Assembly (NCBI GenBank): GCA_017607445.1
Contig: JAEVHH010000005.1
Span: 2,919,001-2,983,000 of the forward strand
Reading direction: 5' to 3'
Source of the DNA: Histoplasma ohiense
Taxonomy: Eukaryota > Ascomycota > Eurotiomycetes > Onygenales > Ajellomycetaceae
DNA: 64,000 nucleotides
Part shown: in pieces, positions 11,733 through 24,048 of the stretch
How the letters are laid out: every line of letters starts with the position of its first letter
Position numbering within the stretch: the first letter of the stretch is position 1
The notes under the pieces: generated by a model
The model's input: only the letters and a program-made list of their open reading frames with translations
What the model was told of the DNA's origin: nothing
The model's database searches: none
Program-made: the position numbers and the translations under genes

Positions 11733-14700
11733 ATGGTCGTTGAATCTCCACAGAATGGCTCTCTTGCCGGAGCTGCTGAATCCAAAGCCCGCAAATGGCG
11801 CGGCAAATTGTTCGCCAAAGACAAGACCCCGAAGGCATCTATCGATGAGCAGGTCGATGATTTCCTAGGTTCCCACCGCTCTCCGCTCCAATCGTCCCGA
11901 CCATCCATTTCGTCTTCCGCCTCCGCTCCACAAGTCCCCGCCAAACCACCCCAACAATCCTACCGCCATGACCAACAACAACAACATCATCACCATCATC
12001 AACTACGCCAACAACCAGAGCAACGGCGCTCGCCATCATATCACTCTCTTCATCACCCACATCAAAAATCACCAACAGGTACCCCGGTTGCTCCCCGTCT
12101 CAATCTTGCCGTTTCGCAGCGATGGCCCGAAGCTGGCGACATCTCCAGCCGATCTCCCTCTCGTCCCTCCATTGACGCTAAAACCGCAACTGGTGCAACT
12201 CCGATAAGCACCCAAGGGAAGAGGCGCCGTAACAAAGGTTTAAAGGTGACGTTTTCGAACGATGGTCCAGAGGTCATCGGGGAAGGGGGGGAAGAAGCTG
12301 AGCTACCAACAAAGGATGTGCTTCTCTATCGTTCGAGGTCGCACTCGTCCGCTTCCAATGCCGCAGCTGGGTCACATTCCCAATTTGAGAATGCAGATCC
12401 ATACGGCTCACCCTCGGACTCTACACATTGGCCTGGAGCCTATCCAGGACAAGGCTATCCTGCGGAGGATCCTCGGGAGAAGCTTAAAATGATAAAGAGT
12501 GCACACGAATTGGATTTCTTATTATCCCTGGAGCCACATGGTGCGGGAGGGGCTCGTCTATCATTGAGGGACTCTGGAGATCCGAATTCCTTTGCGCACC
12601 GCGTTCGGGCTAGGATGCGAGTTGAGGAAGGTTTAGCATTACAGAAAGCTACGCGAACTGATTCTCCTACGGATCCAGATGAGCTGGATTCTCAACCCTC
12701 TCAAGAAACCGTCCTCCCTCTCGGCCCGTCTGCTACGTCGAAGCTATCACTGGACATGCCTCAAGAACCAGCCGCTGCTGCTAAATATGACTTTTGGGGA
12801 GGTGTCTTATCTGCTCTACCTAACAAAGCCAAATCCAACTGGCAGGATACCAATATGTCGAACAGTCCTGTAAATACACACAATTCTCCCGGCTCGTATC
12901 CAGAAACCCCACCTCCACCTTATTTGAAATCTTCCCGCACAGAACCGGATTGTGAACCTGAAAAAGGACGACCGTCTCCCGAAAGTTCTTTCAATAATGA
13001 TCCTCACCGAACTGAAAACCATTCTCCATTGAAGAAATCATGGAGGTCCGCTGCTAATGCCGTGAGCAATGACGCCCTGGCTGATATTACCGCACGAGCT
13101 GCGCAATACAATGATATTTTTAGCGATGCTGCTGAGAGTATTAAGCCATCTATGGAAACATCTTTGTCCGAATGGATCAGGGCGAGCGTATGGTGGTTCT
13201 TAAAGGGCAGGTCCGATGTCGAAGCATCCATACGTCCTCAGCCCTCAAATGGTGGAGGGAATTCTCCGGCCGACGCTGATCGAACCTGTCAGGGAGTGCT
13301 CAATTTGGCCAAAACATGGTGGATTACTGAGCATATTGTTCCCGGTCACCCGGAACTATCCCGATTCGGAACTATGAGTCTAGACACTTTGATTGCGGTA
13401 ACCGCAACTGCTGGCGATCATAGGTTGAGCAGCTTAATGAGCGTTCGCCATGCAACTCTCAGCCATCTACGCGCGTTGGCGATATCGATGAAGCGAAATA
13501 ATATCCTCCCAGCAGCCATGGAACATGTTCATCTCTCCCGGGGAATCGACACGACAATATGGGTCCGGTACCCTTTCTTTGCGCCTGATATTTCTGCAGT
13601 TCTCTCCGGCCAGGTAACGCGATCTATGCTCATGGATACAGCGAGAAAGACGACGGACATTGGCGACGTCATGCCATTAGGAGATTCCAGTCGTTATTTC
13701 TGTTATGGTAGGATGTTCGTAGAGGCATACCTAAGCTCGAGCGAAGATGATTCTCAACAATTTGCGATTCCGTGTGTTCTATCTATTATTCGAGATCGAA
13801 GTGACTGGAATGTGCTCGTATCGATTACGAGCCAAAACGAACTTGTTAATGTAATGATCCAGGGAGATAAGAAGCTTGGTCCCACATGGGCAGATGTAGA
13901 CTGGCAGGTGAGAACTAACTCGATGCGGATTCGACTGCCTCGTGGTTTCGAATTGGATATCCAGTTTGATCAAGCGGACTTCAAAATGATTTGGAAAATT
14001 GTGGAATATACCCATAAAACCGAGGAAAACTTACAGCCAGAAGCTGGTGAAACGTTACTTTTCGAGGATGTCCTGAAAGTATTCCAATACATGGACTCCG
14101 GTCCCAACAAAGCGTTCCCTGCTGAACCAAGCCCGCGATGTCGAATACGCCTGTTCGAGAAAGCCGTAACGCTAACGGAGGGGACCGGCACGCGAAAAGC
14201 CCACAGAGGGTTCCGGTTTATAGCAGTGACAAGCCCCAAGGTAAAGACGCTCAGCAGTGTTTCCCACGAGCTCGGCAACGGGACACCCATTGTTTTTGGC
14301 TATCTACGAGGAGAGGATGGTGCTCCCGCGCTTCTCATCAAGATACCGCAAGAAGGTAGCGGCGGGAACCGCTCTATGTTGTTAACGTTCCACGAACAGG
14401 AAGAGCGCGCCAAATTACACTCGCTACTCCTTGGCATCACTCCTTTGCAGGACGAGGTGAAGACGCCAGACCTTCCCATGCGGGCGTTCTCGATGGAACA
14501 GCTCCCGGATGGGAATGGCATCTCGAAACCCATTGTACATTTGCAATTCTCCTCGCCGTCTGCCACAGTGATTAATAATGGAGGCCCCTCTTTACAATCT
14601 ACTCATGGATACAGTTCGACAGTGCTCTCTGAGCATCTTCGTGTTTTCGTGACCTCGAATTGGGGATCGGCAACGGATAGAATTAATATTGGTATGTACC

Positions 14701-14733
14701 AAGCAGCATTTTTATGTAGTGATTTCTTTATGT

Positions 14734-14771
<38 letters not shown>

Positions 14772-15750
14772 CTCCCTTTGAGCCGGGAATGCTGATATGA
14801 GATTCCTATCTCTAGGTCCTGGAGAGCTTAAGATTGCTCTCGATGTCACTATCCCTACCATTATTAGTATTCTTAGGCCACCCCAACTGGATTTAGGTAT
14901 TTCCGTGGCGGATAATTTGGTCCCCAAGGAAACGGTGGGCGATATGACGAATCTTTTAAAGTTAGCCCAGACGAGTTCTGTGGTTCGTCGGTATAATTTT
15001 TCATCTGTACAAGGTTGGTAAATATAGTTGAGGGGCCTCGGTTTCACATTTCACTTTGGCGTGATATTGACGTTTTTCCCACGTTTCTAGATCTCCATAG
15101 ATTCCAGAAAGCCATTACAAACTTTAAAGTTCTTTTCGACGGGTAAGCAGTAACTCAAAGCTCCACCTGCCCCAATCCTCCATGCTTGAAGCTTCCTAAC
15201 TAACCGCAACCAATCAAAATAGCTTCGCGTCCTTATTCACAATCTCCCGAAGACGAATGGTCGTCCCCATCTACAAGAAATGGGAAGCGAGCAGAGTGCG
15301 TCTCCAAGTACTGAGGCAGGAGAAAATCGTGCAGCTCGCCGCCTTCTTCCATGACGACTTCAGCCACGGCAAATGCATGAATTTCGTGCTGAAGAGCACG
15401 GACATCTTCGAGAGCTTCAACCACCGCTCCGGCAAGTTTGGTGTCAAGATCGTCGATGCCAAATTTGCCCTTCCCAAACAACCTGCCGACGATCCCACCG
15501 CGGGCTTTGTGTGTCTGGACATGCCGGAGTATCCGGGGGAGCATGATGATATTACAGTTGTTTTTGATTCGGAAAAGGGTAAGCGCTTTCGTTTATAGAC
15601 ATATACTACGGCGAATACTGCTACTACATCCCGTATGGCAATGGTCAACTAACACGCATTTCTTTTGATAATATAGATAGAATCGAATTCCAAAACGTCA
15701 TGCCCGGTTCGGTTAAGGAGCCGTCAAGGGTGGGATCGCTTCGGAAATAA
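11733..15750 (+). CDS. large conserved fungal protein of unknown function (1212 aa)
   Basis: The model is join(11733..14691, 14816..15013, 15091..15142, 15223..15578, 15677..15750), five exons with consistent phases ending in TAA. The ATG at 11733 (MVVESPQNGS) is the first in frame. Residues 1-450 are polar, low-complexity and Pro/Ser/His-rich, including a Gln/His run near residue 85. From about residue 460 the protein looks globular, with a Trp-rich stretch (ASVWWFLKGR) and alternating beta-like strands up to residue 1150. The last exons add a basic helical segment and a short tail. I recognise no named domain. The pattern of a disordered N-terminus with one large folded module resembles uncharacterised ascomycete proteins with PH- or lipid-binding-like folds, but this is only an impression. 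Exon 1 is followed by an intron carrying a 32-T run. Confidence 0.75.
14735..14766 (+). repeat. 32-nt poly-T run inside intron 1
   Basis: An uninterrupted T run lies within the first intron (14692-14815, donor GTATGT, acceptor CTCTAG) of the large uncharacterised gene. It begins about 43 bases after the donor, far from the acceptor. Length is likely to vary between isolates and to be error-prone in sequencing. Confidence 0.9.
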
Positions 15751-17119
15751 ATAAGAAAAGAAAAGAAGGCAAAAGGAAGAAATCAAATTATACCTACCTA
15801 ACCCCACTTCTTCCTCCACTATACTACCGCTACAACTACCTCTACCACCCCGCACTAATCTGTAGCCTGCTTTTTTACTTCTTCTTTGGGTTTGGGGATC
15901 ATGGGGCGTTATTTTTTCGTCATGATGGTAGGAGTTCGATGGGGTTTATATTATTCCGTCTGTCTGTCATTGTCTCTCCCCCCCTTCCTTTCCCTCCTCT
16001 CTTGTTTTTTCTGAACATCGTTTTCCATTCGTTTCTCCCGCTTTACTTGGTCTTTGCGCTATGATTTGTATCAAAAAGGCCGTGCCTTTTTTTTTTTTTT
16101 TTAAGTACCCATTGTCCATTTTCCATTGTCCACTGTTCGTCATCCATCGGTTGTTGGTTGGGCCCATCCTTTTTCTTTTTTCTTACCCGTTTCATGTATA
16201 TCTTGTTTGCCTAGCAGCGAGGGTGCAACTTTTTTTATTCGCTTTTTATTTGTTTGTGCCTAAGTAAGTAAACTCATCATTCATGAATTGCATAACTGAA
16301 ACCCGTCAAGGGGTTGTTATATGCGTTGTTAGCAAAGCTTTTATTTATCTTGTTTTATTTATTTACTTATTTTCGAAAAACTTGATTGATCGATGTGGTA
16401 GTTAACTAGCCATTCATTCTATTTTTTTTTTTTCTTTTTCCTTTCTTTTTAATCTCCAAAAACATCCTCCCCGCTTCCCCCCCCCCTGCATTCGGTATAT
16501 GTTTTATTTATTCATATTTATATTCATTCTTTATATTCAGGATATTCACAGTAGAAGCGGTTTTCTCTTTCAAATTTTTTTCCTATGACTCCTCTGTCTG
16601 TCTGTCCGCCTACCTAGCTCTAACACATGAAGAATGCAATGCAGAAAAATCTTTGCAAAAGAAATGACGGTGATGGGGTTAAAAAAAGCCGATACCTCCT
16701 TTTGCGAGTGCAGGGAATTACTGGGATGGAAAAAGATTACCTAGTTATTATCATCATTCGTCGCGCTCGTTCCCCAGAATTCAGGCTCCGGTCTTCGCTG
16801 AGGTTTCAGGGTTTGTTTGAATGATTGCGTATCTGGGAAATTTCCAATGGATTGACTGGTGTCAATTACTCACGGCTACTCATATACCCTACCTGTCCCC
16901 GCTCGAGGCGAGCCGTGAGCCATTATTGCTGCCTGTCGGGGCTAGGGCTGTCGACCTATGTTGTTAAAGGGCGCGTTGCGTGGTTCTTAGCCGAGGGGCA
17001 AAATCGATCTAGATATTTATTTATTTGCCTTTGCGACAGCCGTTTTATTTATTTTGCACCTCACACCCTCACACTTTTGGCGCATCGCATTTCAGGAAGA
17101 AAAATATCAGTTCGCGGAC
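15751..17119. other. intergenic, T-rich 3' flank and promoter
   Basis: No gene is seen. The DNA downstream of the stop at 15750 is pyrimidine-rich on the + strand, with several T runs (16088-16102 and 16421-16431 among them), as in fungal 3' UTRs and terminators. The segment from about 16850 to 17119 should be promoter and leader for the PLP enzyme gene. The open frames are all short and unconvincing. Confidence 0.6.
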
Positions 17120-18501
17120 ATGGCTGGATTGGATCCTTCCTCGTCCTCCCACCACCCGGCCACCCTGGCCCTGCATGCAGACGACGCTCTCAATGTTGTC
17201 GCGGATGTTGCGCCGCCGTTCCACCTCTCAACGACCTTCAGATACTCCAACAACCCCGATAACCTGGAGCCCTGGTCTGACAACCGAACCGTATGTTCCT
17301 AATCCTAATCTCCATCTCTATTCTATTCTGTTGTATTCTATTCTACGTCGTCTCGAAAAAGACTCAATTGCCCCAACTATCAATGAATGAAGAACGGCTT
17401 TTTTAAAAAAAAATCAACCCAACCACCCCACCATCTAATCTGTACTTTTTTCGACGAAGCCAGCTCGCCAACCTCCCCGCAACCTCCCATATCTACTCCC
17501 GCCACACAAACCCAAACAACACCCGCTTCGAAACAATCCTCAAGTCCCTCCTCAACGGGCACGTGGTCTCCTACAGCTCGGGCCTCGCCGCCCTCCACGC
17601 CGCCCTCGTATTCCTCAACCCACGCCGCATCGCCATCGGCGACGGCTACCACGGCTCCCATGGCGTCATCGCCGTGCACACCCGGCTAAGCGGCCTGCAG
17701 AAGCTCGCCCTCGACTGCCCGGCCGACGACCTGCAGCGCGGCGACGTCATTCTTCTCGAGACGCCAGTGAACCCGCATGGCACGGCGTTTAACATCCAGC
17801 ACTACGCCGACAAGGCGCATGCGCGCGGCGCGTATCTGCTGGTCGACAGCACGTTCGGTCCGCCCGGGCTGCAGGATCCGTTCCACTGGGGCGCGGATCT
17901 GGTGTTGCACTCCGGCTCGAAATATCTGGGCGGGCACAGCGATATGTTGTGCGGGGTGCTGGCGATGAAGCGGGCGGAGTGGAAGAGCGGGTTGGTGGGG
18001 GATCGGTTGCTGCTGGGGTCTGTCATGGGGAATATGGAGGGGTGGTTGGGGGTGAGGAGCCTGCGGACGCTGGAGGTTCGCGTCCAGCGGCAGAGTGCCA
18101 GTGCGGCGAGGCTTGTGGAGTTCATTGATGGGGCGTTGAGGATGGCGGGGGCGGATGTTAAAGAGGGGAGTGAGGAGGCGATTGTCCATGCTGTGGTTGA
18201 GACGGTCCAGCATGCCAGTTTGCAGAGGGAGGAGTGGGTGAGGAAGCAGATGCCGAATGGGTTTGGGACGGTGTTTTCGATCACGTTGAGGGAGGAGAGG
18301 TTTTCGCGGTTACTGCCGACGAAGCTTAAGCTGTTCCACCATGCAACGAGCCTGGGAGGGGTGGAGTCGTTGATTGAGTGGAGGGCGATGACGGATCCGA
18401 CGGTTGACCAGAGGCTGTTGCGGGTTAGTGTTGGGTTGGAGAATTGGGAGGATTTGAAGGGGGATTTGGTGCAGGCGATGAGGGAGGTGATTAAAGGGTA
18501 G
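17120..18501 (+). CDS. Cys/Met metabolism PLP-dependent enzyme (cystathionine gamma-synthase/lyase-like)
   Basis: The model is join(17120..17290, 17464..18501), 402 residues, with one intron (GTATGT...CCAG). This is the usual length for the Cys/Met metabolism PLP family, which runs gamma-synthases, gamma- and beta-lyases and sulfhydrylases in transsulfuration. Residues 69-77 (SRHTNPNNT) include the Arg-containing loop that binds PLP phosphate in a neighbouring subunit. SGSKYLGGHSD carries the Schiff-base lysine, K210, and VDSTFG holds the aspartate that contacts the pyridine nitrogen. The exact reaction cannot be assigned, because the family is functionally mixed and this resembles the small fungal cystathionine-gamma-synthase-like branch more than the classical long Met enzymes. 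Exon 2 is markedly richer in G/C-ending codons than neighbouring genes. The start is supported by family alignment from the first residues (HPATLALHA). Confidence 0.88.
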
Positions 18502-19393
18502 ATTTTGTGCAAAAATAAATAAATAAATAAATAAGCTCCATATAGTTATCATAACTTTGCCTTAGTCAATAATGCGGGTGGTTGTTATATGCTGTTATTT
18601 TGCTGCATGATTGATATATAGGTCTATATAGCCTTGAGCAGCTTGTATCAGTCGCTCTCATGGACCAATTTTTTTTAACTAGCTAGCTAGGCAATGTAAC
18701 TACCACTCTCACCCAAATACTCTATATAGCTATTATTATTTAAAATCTTCGTAGTGATATATATAATCCCCTTATATTCTTCGATTCCCATTGTCATAAT
18801 GGATATAGAACGAGGAACCTTAACTCTCTTAGTCATCGCCCCCATCCTTCGATAAGGAAACGATAACGAGTCCACCGCGCGTCAAACCAACGACTTTCCC
18901 CCGCGCAGAACACATTTACATATACATAACGAGAAAAAGAGAGATAAAACTTTCCTCTATCTGGTTCCCGATACGTGGGCCTACCTCTGAGCTAATTCCC
19001 CGAATTTCCCGTTCGACCAAATCCCAGTGCCTGGCGACGAAGGACGAGGCGCAAACACTGGAACTGTGATCGGAGGGGTTTTGATTGATTACTCGGTTGT
19101 GAGTGAGAGATTTGGAGCCGGAGGGGGAGAAGACGGCTCGGAGGGGATCTGGGATCTGTTCTTGGTTCTTCTCCAAGGAGCGCTCCTTACCAGAAGCATG
19201 TTGTTGAATCCCGATATGCGAATATAATATAACAACTTCCACCACTTGCCTTGCTCCTGCTTAAAAAGTGGCTACTCAAGTTAACACTACTTCGTCTACA
19301 CCTATCAATCCACAGAGCACGAAGAGCAGACGAGCAAGACAGTCAAACTCAACCCCCCCCAAAATAAACAAAAAAAAAAATCACCACCAAACA
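18502..19393. other. intergenic, AT-rich spacer
   Basis: No gene is recognised. It starts with AAAT tandem units just after the PLP enzyme stop, likely within its 3' UTR and near the poly-A site, and continues as AT-rich DNA. The open frame 5' of the MoaD-like gene from 19268 begins with a non-family, Ser/Lys-rich stretch before the chosen start, and I treat it as leader. Confidence 0.6.
18511..18534 (+). repeat. AAAT tetranucleotide repeat
   Basis: About five AAAT/AATA units lie 10 bases beyond the stop codon of the PLP enzyme gene. Position and AATAAA-like content fit a polyadenylation region. Confidence 0.8.
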
Positions 19394-19729
19394 ATGTCCC
19401 CCCCAACCTTCCAAATCCACTACTTCTCAACCGCCTCTTCCTACACGAGAAAGCAAACAGAGTCCTTCCCCGCGCCACTCCCACTCCCCAAACTCTTCGA
19501 CCTGCTCGAGTCGCGATATCCGGGTATTAAAGAAAAGGTGCTCGTGAGCTGTGCGGTTAGTGTTGGGTTGGAGTATGTCGATGTCGCTGTGGCCGACACC
19601 AACGCGGCAAAGTTGGATGGTAAGGATGGTAAAGACGAAGGCGGAGAAGGGGTAGTACAGGGTGAGGAGGTGCGGATTATTGGGCCTGGGGAGGAGGTAG
19701 CGATTATTCCGCCCGTTAGTTCTGGGTAG
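19394..19729 (+). CDS. cnxG: molybdopterin synthase small subunit, MoaD/MOCS2A-like (ubiquitin fold)
   Basis: An intronless frame of 111 residues starting MSPPTFQIHYFSTAS. It has the MoaD pattern: beta strand FQIHYF, a helix around LPKLFDLLESRYPG, then SCAVSVGLEYVD, and the closing segment EEVAIIPPVSSG, in which the 'AIIPPVSGG'-type C-terminus is the sulfur-carrier tail. In the family the last glycine is adenylated and then thiocarboxylated, and with the large subunit it converts cyclic pyranopterin monophosphate to molybdopterin in the cytosol. The molybdenum cofactor serves nitrate reductase and related enzymes. A Lys/Asp/Glu/Gly-rich loop (about residues 74-92) is longer than in bacteria. 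The tail reads SSG rather than GG. The downstream start MSPP was preferred over an upstream in-frame ATG at 19268, which adds a low-complexity leader. Symbol by analogy to Aspergillus cnxG. Confidence 0.82.
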   Translation: MSPPTFQIHYFSTASSYTRKQTESFPAPLPLPKLFDLLESRYPGIKEKVLVSCAVSVGLEYVDVAVADTNAAKLDGKDGKDEGGEGVVQGEEVRIIGPGEEVAIIPPVSSG

Positions 19730-20253
19730 GGGTGAGGGGTGGAATTGGTATTTTGGATTTTTGTTTATTTATTTATTTTCTTATTTTGTTTTATTTTCTT
19801 TTGAGGACTTAATATTTACTGATCATAGCTTCTTTCTATATCCATGCACTGGGTAATTGAGTTGATGATATAGTTGGAATATCAGATATTCTTCAAGAAC
19901 CCGTTAGCTAGAGATAGATCATGGGTGAGAGATAAAAGACATTATACATGTATATGTTCGTCAAAGCGATTTTCAATTCTGATTTCATTTTATGCAATCG
20001 CAACTAACTACCTTATTCCAGCGCGGAGAGTGAAGAGAGTGCGGGGCGAGGGCGAGGGGGAGGAGATGGAGTTAAGGTGGTTATACTATTAACTAAAGGA
20101 AGCCGGAGGGTCCGGAAACATGTCAATTCAAATAACCATCCAAAGTAATACTTGATTTCCTAAGATCAAGCCTAATCTTCGCTTTCCCGTTTCGTTTTTC
20201 CACTCTCCTTCTCCCTCGCCCCCGAAATTCGTTACGCGTGGTTTTCATCAAAT
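19730..20253. other. convergent 3' spacer
   Basis: This spacer lies between two genes that point at each other (MoaD-like + and GFA-family -). It holds T-rich sequence just after 19740 and no supported gene. Confidence 0.6.
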
Positions 20254-20921
20254 TTAAGACGGCGGAGTAAGTTGAAAAATCTTGTCAGCGGCAGCAACAG
20301 TAGGCTGCCATTTGATGTTATTCTTCACGTAGATCTCTGCAGCCACTGGCCAGTCCTTGTAACCTTCCAATCCCGCAGTACGTATGACGTATTTGGGTCC
20401 TGCAACGGTCTGGTGGTGGTAGATGTGGGTGGTGCAGTTGGGGCAGAAGTAACAGTGCACGGGGTTTCCTGTATTGTGTTTTTATTTGTGTTAGCAGCTC
20501 GTAATTTCAAAAGGTTTACTGTTCATCGCTTGTGGATAGTTTGCGGGACGGAGGGAACTGGGAGAGGTGTTGGTGGCAAAAGAAGTGATTAAAAGCGGAA
20601 GAGTCGCGTACCGGAATCACCAGTGTAGGTATAGCAGCCTAGGGTGCCCTTGGTGAGTTCGAAATCCTCTTTGGGAACGATTTGGTTGAGTGTATAGTCG
20701 CTGCCGTTGATCACTTTGCAAGCGTCGCAGTGGCTGGATTCATCGAGGTTGTTAGCTTACGGCCAGAGACCTTTTGTCGGGCATTACCCAAAAACTTGGA
20801 GAAGATAGATTCATTCGAAGCTGAGAGGGAGGATGTATTACCAAAGAATATGGCTAGGTGCCTCCATCTTAACGGTGAACTCGGTTTGGCCACAGTGGCA
20901 GCGTCCCTTGAAAGTCGTCAT
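20254..20921 (-). CDS. GFA/CENP-V family zinc protein (glutathione-dependent formaldehyde-activating-like)
   Basis: The model is join(20254..20468, 20612..20733, 20842..20921) on the complement and gives 138 residues. The N-terminus MTTFKGRCHCGQTEF carries the first Cys pair (C8, C10). After the first splice the ILCHCDACK motif supplies the CHCxxC signature at residues 27-32, and exon 3 supplies CPNC. Together these match the two zinc sites of the Gfa/Mss4-like fold. The usual annotation is glutathione-dependent formaldehyde activation, but many fungal members are uncharacterised or act on other thiol adducts, so the substrate is uncertain. Length is typical. A perfect CRE palindrome (TGACGTCA) lies about 300 bases upstream, which would fit stress-responsive bZIP control. 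The frame starts at an ATG with no earlier in-frame candidate supported by the family. Confidence 0.85.
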
Positions 20922-21221
20922 TTTAGCGGTAGTCGATTTTGTTTTTGATGCAGACAAGTAAAGATGGGGTCTCTATGCACAGCTGGAGCAGGAAGAGTTA
21001 AGGGATCGAAAGGACACTAATCCGTTATGGCTGTGAGGAGAGGTGGAGATACAATATGTCACAAAGGAGGAGGATGGCACTGGCATTTATTTGTACTCAT
21101 ACAGTCCCTTCCTTGTCCTCTGCCCCTCAGCTCGACCCAGCCCTTACGGCGTAAGTTCCCCCCACCTTTTTCCCACCCAATGTTTCCAGCCAATTTAATT
21201 CTCATAGCATCCCCCGGCAAT

Positions 21222-21229
21222 TGACGTCA
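21222..21229. promoter_or_regulatory. CRE palindrome TGACGTCA
   Basis: This is the consensus site of CREB/ATF-type bZIP factors (Atf1/AtfA in fungi). It lies 301 bases upstream of the GFA-family ATG on the other strand. An 8-bp site can occur by chance and binding is inferred. Confidence 0.4.
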
Positions 21230-22293
21230 GTTCCTTAGAAAATAGCTTGGAAGCTAGTAGAGAATTTGTCAACATGTTGCAGCCCTCGCGTAAGTGATCT
21301 GGTCCGGGGTTTGTATTTGGAGATAAGCTTAGCTACTAGAGAACGTGAAACGTCTCCTGGAAGGGAGCAAAAAAAGCCAACCCGCGTACATCGTGTGCCG
21401 GAAATATTCGCATACAGAGAGGTGCACTCGGTTGCCCTCGATGTGGGGTTACGCTAAAGGTGCGCTATCCCGCTGACGCTATCCATGGGTAATTCCAAAT
21501 CCAACCCTGACCTGCGGGCTGCGCGCTTCCTCAATTACTTCGCTAGGGGGAAGCCACCTCCGTCAGTAACGAACGTTCCAGCTAACCCAGCGGACCTACA
21601 GTGTCTTCCAGGGAAAGCAGAAAGCAGGGTATTGTGGAATGATACCCGCAATTCCTCAGCGCAAGTGCCATCCGAATTCCATTGAGATGTAATTCGCAGT
21701 GTGATATTTTTCCTTTTCCTTTTCTTTCCCGTTTTTCAAGACTAACAGCCCAAACAGCGATATCGGGATTTTTCTCTTTACTCCTCTCTTCGCAATACCT
21801 TCTTCTACCCGGGAGAAGGCATGCCATTCTGATAGCAGCCACAGGTCGCATGGAACCTAGAGCGTGCCTGGCAGCAGGCGGTTCTGGGAAGAGACCATTT
21901 GACACATCCCACAGTTATTTCCGACAGTTATTTCCGCAGGTCGTCCTCTCAAGCATTTGCTCGGGCTGTGCTGCATTTGGACAATGGGTATCATGGAAAA
22001 CGTACACCTGTAAAAATTTAGAGCAATCGCAGGGTAGGATGTGTGGACTAGTGCTGGTGCTGGTGAAAGCACGACGGAGGTTGGAAAGACATAACGATCG
22101 CATGAAGTCGGCGAGTACAAATGAATTGAGCGGCTTTGAAGCGGAGGAAAGATGCGCAGGAAAGGCAACGATAACCTCAAAACAGATATTCATGGCTATT
22201 TATATTTTGTTGCGGGGATCCCAAGGTCCCCAATCAATATATGCTGCTTTCGTACTAACTTAACCACCAGCAACGACCAGACAACCCTTCCGT

Positions 22294-22342
22294 ACCCAAC
22301 GTCCAACGTCCAACGCCCATCGTCCAACATCCCACGTCCCAC
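22294..22342. repeat. degenerate CCAACGTCC tandem tract
   Basis: Six or so imperfect units of the type CCAACGTC/CCCATCGTC/CCCACGTC follow one another. No coding frame uses them. It looks like a short, diverged minisatellite. Confidence 0.6.
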
Positions 22343-23857
22343 CTCCCTCCTACATACCTCAACGTCTCGCTACACACGATAGCTTCTATCCGTCTGCGGT
22401 TGATAGATAGAAGTGTTCGGTTCCTCATCTCGCATCTCGACACTACGGTGTTGTGTCTAGCCTATATCGCAATTTTTCCCCATCTCACGGCCCAGCTGGC
22501 CCATATATCAAATATCCATCCTCTCAGAAAACAAGTCATTGTCTTTGCAACCCCAGCGGGGGGCTCAGAAATTAGTCGGAATCTTGGACATTTGTGATCC
22601 AAACCCTCGCTCATGGATTAATTTTTTCTTTTCTTTTTTTTTTTTTAAGTTTCTCAAATGACTAATTTGACTCTCGTCATCCCGACAAAGGAATGAACCT
22701 GGCTCTATGATGGGATCCTGACTGCCCATTAGTGAGATCCCCCCCTCCTTCTTTTTACGAACCCAAACGATTGTTGTTCGTACACATTCGTATACAAGAA
22801 TTGGAGAAAGGGAAAATCCGATTCGGTGGCAGAAGGAAATATATCTGCCCTACTATGGTGAGTCACACACTGCAGCAAGGTATCTCACATCGGCAATAGG
22901 AAAAAACCGAGCTTGGATGTATTACAGCATTCCCATAACAGTAGCAATGGGTGATCTAACTGTCAACGTTGAGCAAAGATCTGTGTCTAGAACAACCTTC
23001 CTTAGCTCTAGGGACTCATATTTCCCAACACGCCCAAAGGGCCTTCCAATCTGGTAGGACTTATATACATGACGTTTCTGGCGGAAAATGACCGACAATA
23101 CCAACGGACTCGAACATGTTGAATAACCTTGGCTTCAAAACTCAAAGATTTGATTGCCCACTGGCTACTTGGTGATGCTACTGGTGCAATAATCAAGCAT
23201 TGTCCCTCAATAGCCGCCCTACACCACGAATCTCGCGGGATTACTATGCGAGGCACCACCTGCGATACAATGCAAAATTATAATCTATATTATTGATTTA
23301 TGGCCGAATTGATTGGACTGCCGCGCGACTTGTTGCATGGAGCGAATTGAGGTAGTAAGATTATTTCGTTCGATTGAGACGGGATAAGAGGCACCCCCAC
23401 TATTTTCCAGTTTGAATAGCCACCGCAGGAGAAAGGACCAACACGAGCAAATACCAAATGCCGTTCAATAATAGGATCTGAACAGGGAACAATAGGATCC
23501 AAGTGACTCAAATTTGGAAATGAGCTCGGAAGGAGTTGACAAACCTCGAGTCGAAGCATTTGGCAATCTCGAATTTGCGGAGGGCTTGGCTTGTCCCGAA
23601 AACGACTGTTGGGCTTTTATTTTATTTTATTTTTTTTTTTTTTTGGATTGGGATTCTCAGCATTGTTGAACGCTAGCACTTATCTCTGGCAACATGCATC
23701 CTAGCAGACGGTCTAGGATATCGGATACTCTTCCGGACCCTAAAACGACAACAACCCTAAGACCAGACGCCGTGCTTCCCCAAGTTTGTTTCCAACTTCT
23801 GTCCAATTCTAAGCAAACTTTCGTGGAAGACGAGAGATTTGTTTTTTCCCAGATATG

Positions 23858-23867
23858 GTCACGTGAC
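23858..23867. promoter_or_regulatory. E-box palindrome GTCACGTGAC
   Basis: A 10-bp palindrome with a CACGTG core, the class bound by bHLH factors such as Cbf1/CpcA-independent Cpf1. It lies about 350 bases upstream of the Zn2Cys6 gene start. A half CRE (GACGTCA) follows at about 23889. Function is inferred from sequence only. Confidence 0.35.
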
Positions 23868-24048
23868 TTGAGCGATGAATAGAGCCGCGACGTCACGGCG
23901 CGAAGAGAACAATAGCGAAGGCGCAGATTGTTCAGCAGCTGAATTTTGGAACAATTGACGACCCAATGCAATGAAGCTAGAATTGATACCGACAGAGCGG
24001 GTGGATTCACCTTACAGTTTTTCCCATGATGCCTAACCATCGAATTCA

